NCBI RefSeq assembly: GCF_026627255.1
Contig: NZ_JAPNLM010000012.1
Location: forward strand, 124,001-188,000
Length of the DNA: 64,000 nt
Origin: Streptomyces antarcticus
Lineage (GTDB): Bacteria; Actinomycetota; Actinomycetes; Streptomycetales; Streptomycetaceae
Reading direction: 5' to 3'
Every line of letters begins with the position of its first letter. Position 1 is the stretch's first letter. The notes under the pieces are model-generated. The model did no database searches, was not told the origin of the DNA, and saw nothing but the letters and a program-made list of their open reading frames with translations. Both the position numbers and the translations under genes were made by a program. Positions 25,366-33,995 of this stretch are shown here, one piece after another.

Positions 25366-26246
25366 CCTGGTGGTGTACCGGCATCCGGTGGAGCGCGGGC
25401 CGGCCCGCCGTCGGCTGGTACGGGGAGGGGCGCGGGACGCGGGAGAGCGTGCTCGCGTACGGGCAGAGGCTGGCCTTCGTCGCGTGCGGGGAGCGGCGCT
25501 GCCTGGGTGTGTGGCGGGCAGGGAAGCGGACTCCTTGCCCCACGGGCGCCGGTGTGCCCGCCCGTACGGGGAGCGCCCAGTGCCCCGAGTGCGCACGCCT
25601 GGACCGGTCGTTCTCCGTGGCCGCCGACACCAATGCCGCCGATCCGCGGACCTACCGGGTCTACCTGGCCTGGTTCGGGCCCGGCCTGGTCAAGGTCGGC
25701 ATCACCGCCGAGGAGCGCGGCTCCGCCCGGCTGCTGGAGCAGGGCGCCGTGGCCTGGGCCTGGCTGGGGCGCGGGCCGCTGATGGCCGCACGGCGTACCG
25801 AGGAGCTGCTGCGCGCCGCGCTCGGGGTGCCCGACCGGATCGCGTACGCCCGCAAGCGCGCCGTACGGGCCCAGCTGCCGCCTGCGCCCGAACGGGCCCT
25901 GGAGGTCGCCGAGCTGCACGCGCGGGCGGCCGCCCTGCGGGGATGGCCGGACTCGCTGGAGCGGGTCCGGTGCGAGGTCGTCGACCACGCCGTGGCGTTC
26001 GGGCTGGCCGATCTGCCCGTACCCGCCCGGGTGGTCACCGCGATGGTGGCCGGCGGAGCGGTGGCCGGTGTGCTGGCGGGCGCTGCCGGTCCCGATCTGC
26101 ACCTCGCGGACGGGCTTGTCGTGGACACCCGGCTGCTGGCCGGATGGGAGCTGGCAGTCCCGGCGGGCGAGGCGGTGACGGTGGTGCCCTCGGCGGAGGT
26201 CCCGTTCGCCGTGCGTCCCGCGGCCGAGCAGGACGGGCTGTTCTGA
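25362..26246 (+). CDS. DUF2797-family protein
   Basis: 294 aa. Begins with CTGIRW and has two Cys-pair regions (RRCLG, QCPEC) that may bind zinc, then YLAWFGPGLVKVGITAEERG, a GIY-YIG-like strand pattern, and RRTEELLRAALG. These are features of DUF2797. GTG overlaps the Lrp stop. Biochemical role unknown; the GIY-YIG resemblance is my reading. Confidence 0.75.
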   Translation: MTWWCTGIRWSAGRPAVGWYGEGRGTRESVLAYGQRLAFVACGERRCLGVWRAGKRTPCPTGAGVPARTGSAQCPECARLDRSFSVAADTNAADPRTYRVYLAWFGPGLVKVGITAEERGSARLLEQGAVAWAWLGRGPLMAARRTEELLRAALGVPDRIAYARKRAVRAQLPPAPERALEVAELHARAAALRGWPDSLERVRCEVVDHAVAFGLADLPVPARVVTAMVAGGAVAGVLAGAAGPDLHLADGLVVDTRLLAGWELAVPAGEAVTVVPSAEVPFAVRPAAEQDGLF

Positions 26247-26391
26247 GGACGTTCTGAGGACGTTCCGAGGGGTTCTGAGGGGTTCCGGACCGGGGCGCGC
26301 GGGCGGCGGCCAGGTCAAGACTTGGATCCCTTTGGCCGCCCGGGGCCGATTCCGGTGGACATGCGGGAGGGCTCCGCCGAGGGTGGTGACC

Positions 26392-26730
26392 ATGACCCTT
26401 CAGCCCCTGCCGGCCTTCGAACCGCCTTACCTGATGGCCGTATTCAGCAGCGTCCGCGGCGCCGAGGAGAGCGGCTACGCCGAGACCCTCGACCGGATGA
26501 ACGAGATCGTCGCCGAGAACCCCGGCTTCCTCGGACAGGAGTCCGCGGGCGCTCCCGGAGGGCTCGGCATCACCGTCGCCTACTTCCGCGACCACGCGTC
26601 CCTCACCCGGTGGCGGCAGGACGCGGAGCACCAGGCGGCCATGGAGCAGGGCCGCGCCCACTGGTACGAGAGCTACACCTTGCACGTCGCGACCGTAGAG
26701 CGGAGCCACGGCTTTGTCCGCAACGGCTGA
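26392..26730 (+). CDS. Antibiotic biosynthesis monooxygenase-type (ABM) protein
   Basis: 112 aa single ABM domain (YLMAVFSSVRGAEESGYAET, NPGFLGQESAG, GITVAYFRDHASLTRWRQDA, HWYESYTLHVATV). It overlaps the next gene by 17 nt, implying co-expression with the amidohydrolase. Heme-free oxygenase or aromatic-binding role likely; substrate unknown. Confidence 0.82.
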   Translation: MTLQPLPAFEPPYLMAVFSSVRGAEESGYAETLDRMNEIVAENPGFLGQESAGAPGGLGITVAYFRDHASLTRWRQDAEHQAAMEQGRAHWYESYTLHVATVERSHGFVRNG

Positions 26731-27595
26731 GGCGGTCCTCGCCTTCCGCACCCGGCTCGGCCTGCCGGGGCTGGTCGACGTCCACACGCACTTCATGCCC
26801 GAGCGGGTGCTGGCGAAGGTCTGGGAGTACTTCGACGCGGTCGGCCCGCTGACCGGCGTCGAGTGGCCCATCACCTACCGCTACGAGGAGGAGCAGCGGG
26901 TCGCGCTCCTGCGGGAGTTCGGGGTGCGGGCCTTCACCGCCATGCTCTACCCCCACAAGCCGGCGATGGCCGCCTGGCTCAACGCCTGGTCCGCCGACTT
27001 CGCCGCCCGGACCCCCGACTGCCTGCACACCGCGACCTTCTTCCCGGAAGAGGGCGCGGCCGGGTACGTCCGCCGGGCCCTCGAGGCGGGGGCCCGCGTC
27101 TTCAAGGCGCACCTCCAGGTGGGCGGCTACGACCCGAACGACGACCGGCTCGATGCCGTCTGGGGACTCCTCGCCGAGGCCGGCACACCGATCGTGATCC
27201 ACTGCGGCTCCGGGCCCGTCCCCGGGAAGCACACCGGGCCCGCGCCGGTCGCCCGGCTGCTGGCCCGCCACCCGCGGCTGCCCCTGGTCATCGCCCACAT
27301 GGGCATGCCCGAGTACGCAGACTTCCTCGACCTCGCCGACCGCCACCCCGAGGTCCGCCTGGACACCACGATGGCCTTCACCGACTTCTCCGAGCAGTTC
27401 AGCGGCTTCCCGCGCGCGGAACTGGGGCGGCTCGCGGACCTCGGCGACCGCATCCTGCTCGGCACCGACTTCCCGAACATCCCGTACCCCTACGACGGGC
27501 AGCTCCTCGCCCTCGAACGGCTCGGCCTGGGGGACGCCTGGCTGCGCGCGGTCTGCCACGACAACGGGGTCCGGCTGTTCGGACTCGCCGGGTGA
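26714..27595 (+). CDS. Amidohydrolase-family (TIM-barrel) metal enzyme
   Basis: 293 aa from TTG 26714, the only start giving the full barrel. Metal-site motifs: DVHTHFMP (residues 20-27), IVIHCGSG, LVIAHMGMPEY and LLGTDFPNIPYPYDG. Belongs to the Amidohydro_2 group (decarboxylases, lactonases, imidazolone-type hydrolases). Reading overlap with the ABM gene suggests one operon; the substrate cannot be told from sequence. Confidence 0.85.
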   Translation: MSATAEAVLAFRTRLGLPGLVDVHTHFMPERVLAKVWEYFDAVGPLTGVEWPITYRYEEEQRVALLREFGVRAFTAMLYPHKPAMAAWLNAWSADFAARTPDCLHTATFFPEEGAAGYVRRALEAGARVFKAHLQVGGYDPNDDRLDAVWGLLAEAGTPIVIHCGSGPVPGKHTGPAPVARLLARHPRLPLVIAHMGMPEYADFLDLADRHPEVRLDTTMAFTDFSEQFSGFPRAELGRLADLGDRILLGTDFPNIPYPYDGQLLALERLGLGDAWLRAVCHDNGVRLFGLAG

Positions 27596-27696
27596 GCGAC
27601 CGACCTGCCGACCGACCCGTCGGCCGACCGACCGTTCCCGTCTTCCGGGGCGGATCTGCGGCCGTCCGCTGCGGCCTTCCGGCCGGTGCGGTCGTT

Positions 27697-27713
27697 TCTC
27701 AGGAAATTCACAG
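27697..27713 (+). promoter_or_regulatory. Direct repeat TCTCAG-N5-TCACAG before the response regulator
   Basis: Hexamers with 11-bp periodicity, as OmpR-family regulators bind. A perfect form (TCACAG twice, 11 bp apart) lies at 30154-30170 before the glycosyltransferase gene. Candidate autoregulatory box. Confidence 0.45.
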
Positions 27714-27757
27714 GTAGGGGCAAGAACGCTCTCAGAGGCGCCGTACAGCGTGGTCGC

Positions 27758-28525
27758 ATGACTGCGACGACCACCTCCCACGCGTCCACGTCCACCCATA
27801 ACCCCACGGCCCTGGTGCGGCCCGACGGAGGGCCCTGCCGGGTGCTCGTGGTCGACGACGAGGCTTCGCTCTCCGAGCTGTTGTCCATGGCCCTGCGCTA
27901 CGAGGGCTGCGAGGTCCGCAGCGCCGGGGACGGGGCCGCGGCGGTGCGCGCGGCGCGGGAGTTCCGGCCGGACGTGGTGGTCCTCGACGTCATGCTCCCC
28001 GACATGGACGGGCTCGCCGTCCTCGGGCGGCTGCGCCGGGAGATCCCGCAGGTCCCGGTGCTGTTCCTGACCGCCAAGGACTCCGTCGAGGACCGGATCG
28101 CGGGCCTCACCGCGGGCGGGGACGACTACGTCACCAAGCCGTTCAGCCTGGAGGAGGTCGTGGCGCGGCTGCGCGGCCTGGTCCGGCGTTCGGGGGCGGC
28201 GCAGGCCGCGCGCGGCGGTTCCGTCCTGGCCGTCGGCGACCTGAGCCTTGACGAGGACAGCCACGAGGTGGTCCGCGGCGGCCTGGAGATCCACCTGACC
28301 GCGACCGAGTTCGAGCTCCTGCGCTACCTGATGCGCAACCCGCGCCGGGTGCTGAGCAAGGCGCAGATCCTGGACCGGGTGTGGTCGTACGACTTCGGCG
28401 GCCAGGCCAACGTGGTCGAGCTGTACATCTCCTACCTGCGGCGGAAGCTGGAGAGCGGGCCCGGTCTGGCGCCGATGATCCACACCCGGCGCGGCGCCGG
28501 ATACCTGATCAAGCCGGCCGAGTAG
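27758..28525 (+). CDS. OmpR-family response regulator
   Basis: 255 aa. Receiver (about 28-145) with acidic pair VVDDE, phospho-Asp in VVVLDVMLPDMDG, Thr in FLTAKD and Lys in VTKPFS; C-terminal winged helix (LTATEFELLRYLMRNP ... YISYLRRKLE). ATG 27758 preferred; an upstream in-frame ATG at 27686 lies among the regulatory repeats. Overlaps the sensor kinase by one base. Confidence 0.93.
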   Translation: MTATTTSHASTSTHNPTALVRPDGGPCRVLVVDDEASLSELLSMALRYEGCEVRSAGDGAAAVRAAREFRPDVVVLDVMLPDMDGLAVLGRLRREIPQVPVLFLTAKDSVEDRIAGLTAGGDDYVTKPFSLEEVVARLRGLVRRSGAAQAARGGSVLAVGDLSLDEDSHEVVRGGLEIHLTATEFELLRYLMRNPRRVLSKAQILDRVWSYDFGGQANVVELYISYLRRKLESGPGLAPMIHTRRGAGYLIKPAE

Positions 28526-30189
28526 TGGTCCCGCGCGCCTCCCGGCCGGGACGTCCGCCGCGGTCCGGCCGCCCGCCGAAGCCGGGGCGCCCCCCGCGTC
28601 CGGCGCGTGCTCCGCATTTGGAGCGTGTCCCGCGGTCGCGGCGCGCGCCGTGGTGGCGCCTCCCGGCCCGGTCGCGTCGGCGGCCTTGGTCGCTGCGGAC
28701 CCGGCTCGTCGTCTCGGCGGTGCTGCTGATCGCCGTGGTCGGCGCCTCCATCGGCACCGTCACCACCCTCGCCCTGCGCTCCTACCTGGTCGACCAGCTC
28801 GACAAGCAGCTGCGGATCTCCGTCGACATGGGCACCCGCGGCCCCGGCAGCGGAAAGGCCGCCCGGGAAGGGGGCCTTGGCTCCGTCCTCGGCCCTGGCA
28901 CCCCCCTGGGCGCCACCGGAGTCCGGCTCGACTCCGACGGCACGGTGGCCGGCACCGCGCGCAGCGTCCGCGTCGAGGACCCCGAGCTCGGAAACCGCGA
29001 GCTCCTCACCCCCGCCCAGACCGCCGCCCTCGTGGCGGTCGCCCTCACCGCAGAACCGGGCCGCGCCGACCCGGTGGACCTGCGCCTGCCGGGGCTCGGC
29101 GCGTACCGGGTGCTCTCCGCCCCCGACGGGAGCCTCGTCCTGGGCTTCCCCCTGCACGAACTCGACTCCACCGTGGAGACCCTGATCGGGGTCGAGGTCT
29201 GCGTCACCCTGGCCGGGCTGATCGCCGCCTCCCTCGCCGGACAGGCCCTCGTCGGCGTCGCCCTGCGCCCGCTGCGACGGGTCGCCGCCACCGCCACCCG
29301 GGTCTCCGAACTGCCGCTCCACAGCGGCGAACCCGCGCTCGACGAACGGGTGCCGGACGCCGAGGCCGACCCCCGTACGGAGGTGGGACAGGTCGGCGCG
29401 GCCCTCAACCGGATGCTGGGCCACGTCTCCTCCGCCCTCACCGCCCGCCAGCAGAGCGAAACCCGGGTCCGCCAGTTCGTCGCCGACGCCAGCCACGAGC
29501 TGCGCACCCCGCTCGCGTCGATCCGCGGCTACGCGGAGCTGACCCGCCGGGGACGGGAGGAGCCCGGCCCCGACACCCGGCACGCCTTGGGCCGCATCGA
29601 GTCCGAGGCCACCCGGATGACCGGGCTGGTCGAGGACCTGCTGCTGCTGGCCCGGCTCGACGCAGGCCGTCCGCTCTCCACCGGCGACACCGAAACCGAC
29701 CTGGCCCCGCTCGTCATCGACGCGGTCAGCGACGCGCGGGTCGCCGGGCCCGGACACCACTGGCGCCTGCACCTGCCGGAGGAGCCCGCGACGATCCTCG
29801 CCGACCCGGCCCGGATCCAGCAGGTCCTGGTCAACCTGCTCGCCAACGCCTGCACCCACACCCCGCCCGGCACCACCGTCACGGCGCGCGTTTCACGTGA
29901 AACATCCGCCGTCCGGCTCCGGATCGAGGACGACGGCCCCGGGATCGCGCCCGAGCTGCTCCCCCACGTCTTCGAGCGCTTCGCCCGCGGCGACGCCTCC
30001 CGCTCCCGGGGCGCGGGATCCACCGGGCTCGGCCTCGCCATCGTCCAGGCCGTGGTCGCGGCGCACGGCGGGCAGGTCGGCGTACGGAGCGAGCCCGGAC
30101 GCACCTGCTTCGAGGTGCTGCTGCCCCCGGCTCCGGAGGCTCCGGCCGGGGACTCACAGACGGGTCACAGGCTCACCACACAGCGGTGA
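28525..30189 (+). CDS. Sensor histidine kinase paired with the OmpR-type regulator
   Basis: 554 aa. A Pro/Arg-rich cytoplasmic N-terminus (about 55 residues), membrane segment ~62-85, extracytoplasmic sensor ~85-215, second membrane segment ~220-245, HAMP, HisKA with DASHELRTPLASIRGY, and HATPase with N (NLLANACTH), G1 (DDGPGI) and G2 (STGLGLAI) boxes. GTG shares a base with the upstream TAG. A parS site lies in the HATPase coding region (29890-29903). Confidence 0.93.
   Translation: MVPRASRPGRPPRSGRPPKPGRPPRPARAPHLERVPRSRRAPWWRLPARSRRRPWSLRTRLVVSAVLLIAVVGASIGTVTTLALRSYLVDQLDKQLRISVDMGTRGPGSGKAAREGGLGSVLGPGTPLGATGVRLDSDGTVAGTARSVRVEDPELGNRELLTPAQTAALVAVALTAEPGRADPVDLRLPGLGAYRVLSAPDGSLVLGFPLHELDSTVETLIGVEVCVTLAGLIAASLAGQALVGVALRPLRRVAATATRVSELPLHSGEPALDERVPDAEADPRTEVGQVGAALNRMLGHVSSALTARQQSETRVRQFVADASHELRTPLASIRGYAELTRRGREEPGPDTRHALGRIESEATRMTGLVEDLLLLARLDAGRPLSTGDTETDLAPLVIDAVSDARVAGPGHHWRLHLPEEPATILADPARIQQVLVNLLANACTHTPPGTTVTARVSRETSAVRLRIEDDGPGIAPELLPHVFERFARGDASRSRGAGSTGLGLAIVQAVVAAHGGQVGVRSEPGRTCFEVLLPPAPEAPAGDSQTGHRLTTQR
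29890..29903. promoter_or_regulatory. parS: parS site inside the sensor kinase gene
   Basis: Perfect 14-bp GTTTCACGTGAAAC core; encodes VSRET without disturbing the frame. Flank on one side differs (C rather than T). Confidence 0.88.
30154..30170 (+). promoter_or_regulatory. Direct repeat TCACAG-N5-TCACAG before the glycosyltransferase gene
   Basis: Two perfect hexamers 11 bp apart, inside the last codons of the kinase gene and 45 bp before the next ATG. Matches the element at 27697-27713; predicted response-regulator box for the glycosyltransferase pair. Confidence 0.45.
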
Positions 30190-30214
30190 CAGGGCGCCCC
30201 ACGAGGCTCGTCGC

Positions 30215-31489
30215 ATGTCAACCGACGCCTCTCCCGGGGCTCTTCCGGCACGGGCCCACCTCGCGCCCCTGCCTGGCGAGCCCGTCCTCGACGTGGTGAT
30301 ACCGGTCTTCAACGAGGAGAAAGACCTCGACCGGTGCGTACGCCGACTGCACGAGCACCTCACCCGCACCTTCCCGTACCCGTTCCGGATCACGGTCGCC
30401 GACAACGCCAGCACCGACCGGACCCCCGAGATCGCGGCCGGGCTCGCCACTGCCCTGGACGGCGTACGCAGCACCCGGCTGGAGGAGAAGGGCCGGGGCA
30501 GGGCCCTGCGCACCGTCTGGTCCGGGTCGGACGCGCCGGTCCTCGCGTACATGGACGTGGACCTCTCCACCGACCTGAACGCCCTGCTGCCGCTGGTGGC
30601 CCCGCTGATCTCCGGCCACTCCGACCTCGCCATCGGCACCCGCCTCGCCCGCTCCTCGCGGGTGGTGCGGGGCGCGAAGCGGGAGTTCGTCTCCCGCGCC
30701 TACAACCTCCTCCTGCGCTCCTCCCTCGCCGCCGGGTTCAGCGACGCCCAGTGCGGGTTCAAGGCCATCCGCGGGGAAGTCTCCGAGCGGCTGCTGCCGC
30801 TGGTGGAGGACTCGGGCTGGTTCTTCGACACCGAACTGCTCGTGCTCGCCGAGCGGGCCGGGCTGCGCATCCACGAGGTGCCGGTGGACTGGGTCGACGA
30901 CCCCGACTCCACCGTCCACATCGTCCGGACCGCCGCCGAGGACCTCAAGGGCGTCTGGCGGGTGGGCCGCGCGCTCGCCATCGGGGCGCTGCCGCTGGAC
31001 CGGCTCGCCCGCCCCTTCGGGGACGACCCGCGCGACCGGGGCGCCCTGCCCGGTGTGGACGGCGGGCTGGCCCGCCAGCTCCTCGGCTTCTGCGCCGTCG
31101 GCGCGCTGTCCACCCTGCTCTACCTGCTCCTGTACTCCGCGATCCGTACCGGGACCGGCCCGCAGGCCGCCAACGGCGCCGCCCTGCTGCTCTCCGCCGT
31201 CGCCAACACCGCCGCGAACCGCCGGCTCACCTTCGGGGTCCGCGGCCGCGACCGGGCCGTGCGCCACCAGGCCCAGGGGCTCGTGGTGTTCGCCATCGGG
31301 CTGGCTCTGACCAGCGGCTCCCTCGCCGCTCTCGCGGCGGCCACCGACCGGCCGGCGCACGGCACCGAGCTGGCCGTCCTGATCACCGCCAACCTCGCCG
31401 CCACCGTGCTGCGGTTCCTGCTCTTCCGCGCCTGGGTGTTCCCCGAGCGGCGCGGCTCCGCGATCCCTACGCCCAAGGACAGCCGATGA
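30215..31489 (+). CDS. GT2 glycosyltransferase fused to GtrA-like membrane domain
   Basis: 424 aa. GT2 domain (about 25-270) of dolichyl-phosphate-mannose-synthase type: VVIPVFNEEKDL, ADNASTDRTPEIA, catalytic YMDVDLSTD, DAQCGFKAIRGE. C-terminal GtrA-like domain with four membrane helices (about 290-410). Predicted to make and flip a polyprenyl-phosphate sugar. Overlaps the next gene (ATGA), a GT39-type transferase that would use this donor. Confidence 0.88.
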   Translation: MSTDASPGALPARAHLAPLPGEPVLDVVIPVFNEEKDLDRCVRRLHEHLTRTFPYPFRITVADNASTDRTPEIAAGLATALDGVRSTRLEEKGRGRALRTVWSGSDAPVLAYMDVDLSTDLNALLPLVAPLISGHSDLAIGTRLARSSRVVRGAKREFVSRAYNLLLRSSLAAGFSDAQCGFKAIRGEVSERLLPLVEDSGWFFDTELLVLAERAGLRIHEVPVDWVDDPDSTVHIVRTAAEDLKGVWRVGRALAIGALPLDRLARPFGDDPRDRGALPGVDGGLARQLLGFCAVGALSTLLYLLLYSAIRTGTGPQAANGAALLLSAVANTAANRRLTFGVRGRDRAVRHQAQGLVVFAIGLALTSGSLAALAAATDRPAHGTELAVLITANLAATVLRFLLFRAWVFPERRGSAIPTPKDSR

Positions 31490-33759
31490 CCACGGCCGCT
31501 TTCCCGCTCCTCCCGCCCGATGGGGCCGGTGCGCCCGACGCCCCCGGTGCGCCCGACGCGCCCGCGATGACCACCGTGGTACGGGCCCGTGCCGACCGGC
31601 CCCGCTGGGAGCGCCCCGCGCTCGCCGGGCTGCTCATCGCCACGGCCGTTCTGCTGCTGTGGGACCTGGGATCCTCCGGGTACGCCAACTCCTTCTATTC
31701 CGCCGCCGTCCAGGCGGGCAGCGAGAGCTGGAAGGCCTTCTTCTTCGGCTCCTCCGACGCGGGGAACTCCATCACCGTCGACAAGCCCCCGGCGGCCCTG
31801 TGGCCGATGATGCTGTCGGTCCGGCTGTTCGGGCTCGGCGCGTGGCAGATCCTCGTCCCGCAGGCCCTGATGGGCGTCGGGACGACCGCGGTCCTGTACG
31901 CGGCCGTCCGCCGTTCGTTCGGACCGGGGGCCGCGCTGCTGAGCGGCGCCGCCTTCGCGCTCACCCCCGTCGCGGCGCTGATGTTCCGCTTCAACAATCC
32001 CGACGCGCTGCTGACCCTGCTGCTGACGGTCACCGTGTACTGCGTGCTGCGGGCCCTCGACGGGGCGCGCACCCGCTGGCTGGTCTGGGCCGGGGTCGCG
32101 GTCGGCTTCGCCTTCCTCACCAAGACCCTGCAGACCTTTGTCATCCTGCCGCCGCTCGCCCTCCTGTACGCCGTCTGCGCGCCCACCCGGCTGCGCAAGC
32201 GCCTGGGGCAGCTGCTGCTCGCCGGAGCCGCCATGGTCGTGGCGGGCGGCTGGTGGGTGGTGGCCGTCGAGCTGTGGCCGGCGGGCTCGCGCCCGTACAT
32301 CGGCGGCTCGCAGACCAACTCCTTCCTGGAACTGACCCTCGGCTACAACGGGCTCGGCCGGATCAACGGCAACGAGACCGGCAGCGTGGGCGGTGGCGGC
32401 CGGCCCGGCGGAGGCGGGGGCGGCGGCTGGGGAGAGACCGGCATCGACCGCCTGTTCGCGGGCAACATCGGCGGGCAGATCTCCTGGCTGCTGCCGGCCG
32501 CCCTGGTCCTGCTCGTGGTCGGCCTGGTGATGACCTGGCGGGCCCGCCGGGCCACCGACTCGCTGGAGAGCACGGCCCGGGCGGCCTTCCTGGCCTGGGG
32601 CGGTTCGCTGCTGATCACCGTGCTCGTCTTCAGCTACATGCAGGGCATCTTCCACGAGTACTACACGGTGGCGCTGGCGCCGTTCGTGGCCGCGCTGGTC
32701 GGCATGGGCGTCGCCGTGCTGTGGGAGGAGCGCGGCAGCCTGGCCGCCGCGCTCACGCTCTCCGGGGTCCTGGCCCTGACGGCGGTCTGGTCGTACGTGC
32801 TGCTCGGCCGGGCCACCGGGTACCTGCCGTGGCTGCGCTGGACGGTGCTGGTGGCGGGGCTGCTCGCCGCGGTGGCGCTGCCGTTGGCCGCGCGGGTGGG
32901 GCGCCGGGCGCTTCCGGCGGTGGCGGCGCTGGGGTTGGCGGCGGCGCTGGCCGGGCCGCTCGCGTACTGCCTGACCACCGTGGCGACCGGGCACACGGGC
33001 TCCATCGTGACCGCCGGACCGGCGGTGGCGGGAGGCCGCGGCGGCCCGGGCGGCACGATGCGGTTCGTGCCTGCCGGGGAGCAGGGTCCCGGCGGGGGCG
33101 GTGCGGCCGGTGGGGCCGACGGGGTCGCACCCGGCGGCGCGCCGCAGGTCGGCCAAGGCGGGCAGGCGCCGGGCGGCCAGGGCGGCCAGGGCGGAGCGGG
33201 CGGCCAAAACGGCCAGCGTGCCCAGGGCCCGGGCGGCCAAGGCGGTCAGGGCGTACCCGGCGGTCAGGGCGGTCTGCGTGCGCCGGGCGGTCAGGGCGTA
33301 CCCGGCGGTGGCGGCCAGGGCGGTCCCGGCGGGCTGCTGGGCGGGACCAGGGTCGCGGCGGAGGCCACGACCGCCCTGCGCTCCGACGCGGGGAAGTACA
33401 CCTGGGCGGCGGCCGCCATCGGCTCGCAGAACGCGGCGAGCCACCAGCTGGCCTCCGGCGAGCCCGTGATGCCGATCGGCGGATTCAACGGCAGCGACCC
33501 GTCGCCGACCCTGGAGCGGTTCAAGGAGTACGTGAAGGCCGGCAAGATCCACTGGTTCATCGGCCAGAGCGGCGTGAAAGGCGGCGCGGAAGGCGGCGCC
33601 GAGGACGGTGCTGCGGGTCGTACCAGTGGCGGCGGCGGTGGCCCGTCCGGCGCCACCGGTACGGCCATCGAGAACTGGGTCAAGGCCACGTTCAAGCCGT
33701 CCACCGTCGGCGGAGCCACCTTCTACGACCTGACGGCCCCGGTCTCCACCACGTCCTGA
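31486..33759 (+). CDS. GT39/ArnT-like membrane glycosyltransferase with Gly-rich extracytoplasmic insert
   Basis: 757 aa. About 12 membrane helices; the first extracytoplasmic loop carries SITVDKPPAALWPM, the conserved acidic/DKPP motif of polyprenyl-P-sugar-dependent transferases. A ~110-residue Gly/Gln-rich collagen-like stretch (about 515-620) separates the membrane part from a folded C-terminal domain (residues ~620-757, PIGGFNGSDPSPTLERFKEY). Probably glycosylates an envelope protein or polymer on the outer face of the membrane, controlled by the adjacent two-component system. Confidence 0.87.
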   Translation: MTTAAFPLLPPDGAGAPDAPGAPDAPAMTTVVRARADRPRWERPALAGLLIATAVLLLWDLGSSGYANSFYSAAVQAGSESWKAFFFGSSDAGNSITVDKPPAALWPMMLSVRLFGLGAWQILVPQALMGVGTTAVLYAAVRRSFGPGAALLSGAAFALTPVAALMFRFNNPDALLTLLLTVTVYCVLRALDGARTRWLVWAGVAVGFAFLTKTLQTFVILPPLALLYAVCAPTRLRKRLGQLLLAGAAMVVAGGWWVVAVELWPAGSRPYIGGSQTNSFLELTLGYNGLGRINGNETGSVGGGGRPGGGGGGGWGETGIDRLFAGNIGGQISWLLPAALVLLVVGLVMTWRARRATDSLESTARAAFLAWGGSLLITVLVFSYMQGIFHEYYTVALAPFVAALVGMGVAVLWEERGSLAAALTLSGVLALTAVWSYVLLGRATGYLPWLRWTVLVAGLLAAVALPLAARVGRRALPAVAALGLAAALAGPLAYCLTTVATGHTGSIVTAGPAVAGGRGGPGGTMRFVPAGEQGPGGGGAAGGADGVAPGGAPQVGQGGQAPGGQGGQGGAGGQNGQRAQGPGGQGGQGVPGGQGGLRAPGGQGVPGGGGQGGPGGLLGGTRVAAEATTALRSDAGKYTWAAAAIGSQNAASHQLASGEPVMPIGGFNGSDPSPTLERFKEYVKAGKIHWFIGQSGVKGGAEGGAEDGAAGRTSGGGGGPSGATGTAIENWVKATFKPSTVGGATFYDLTAPVSTTS
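33157..33330 (+). repeat. GGCGGTCAGGGC-type repeats in the GT39 gene
   Basis: Imperfect 9-33-bp units encoding GGQGGQG, APGGQGVPGG and similar. Slippage-prone coding repeat. Confidence 0.85.
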
Positions 33760-33878
33760 CCTCCGGTCACCCTCGGCGGGCCCGCGCGGCGACACGGCGC
33801 GGTGCCCGCCCGGTGCCCGCCCGCGCGCCCCCGGCGGCGCTCCACCGCGCGCTCGTCGTCCTGATCGCCGGCACGAGG

Positions 33879-33929
33879 CGAAAGGCCACCGCCCGAACCC
33901 GTATGTCCGGGTTCGGGCCGTGGCCTTCG
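33879..33929. terminator. Bidirectional terminator between GT39 and the efflux gene
   Basis: Long hairpin: GCGAAAGGCCACCGCCCGAA with following CCCG on the left pairs with CGGGTTCGGGCCGTGGCCTT plus CGC on the right, with one bulge and one mismatch. Serves both convergent genes. Confidence 0.85.
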
Positions 33930-33995
33930 CAGGTGTCGCAGGTGTCGCGGGGTGTCGCGAGGAGCGGCGGAGTCCGGTCGCAGGGTGCCCCGGCG

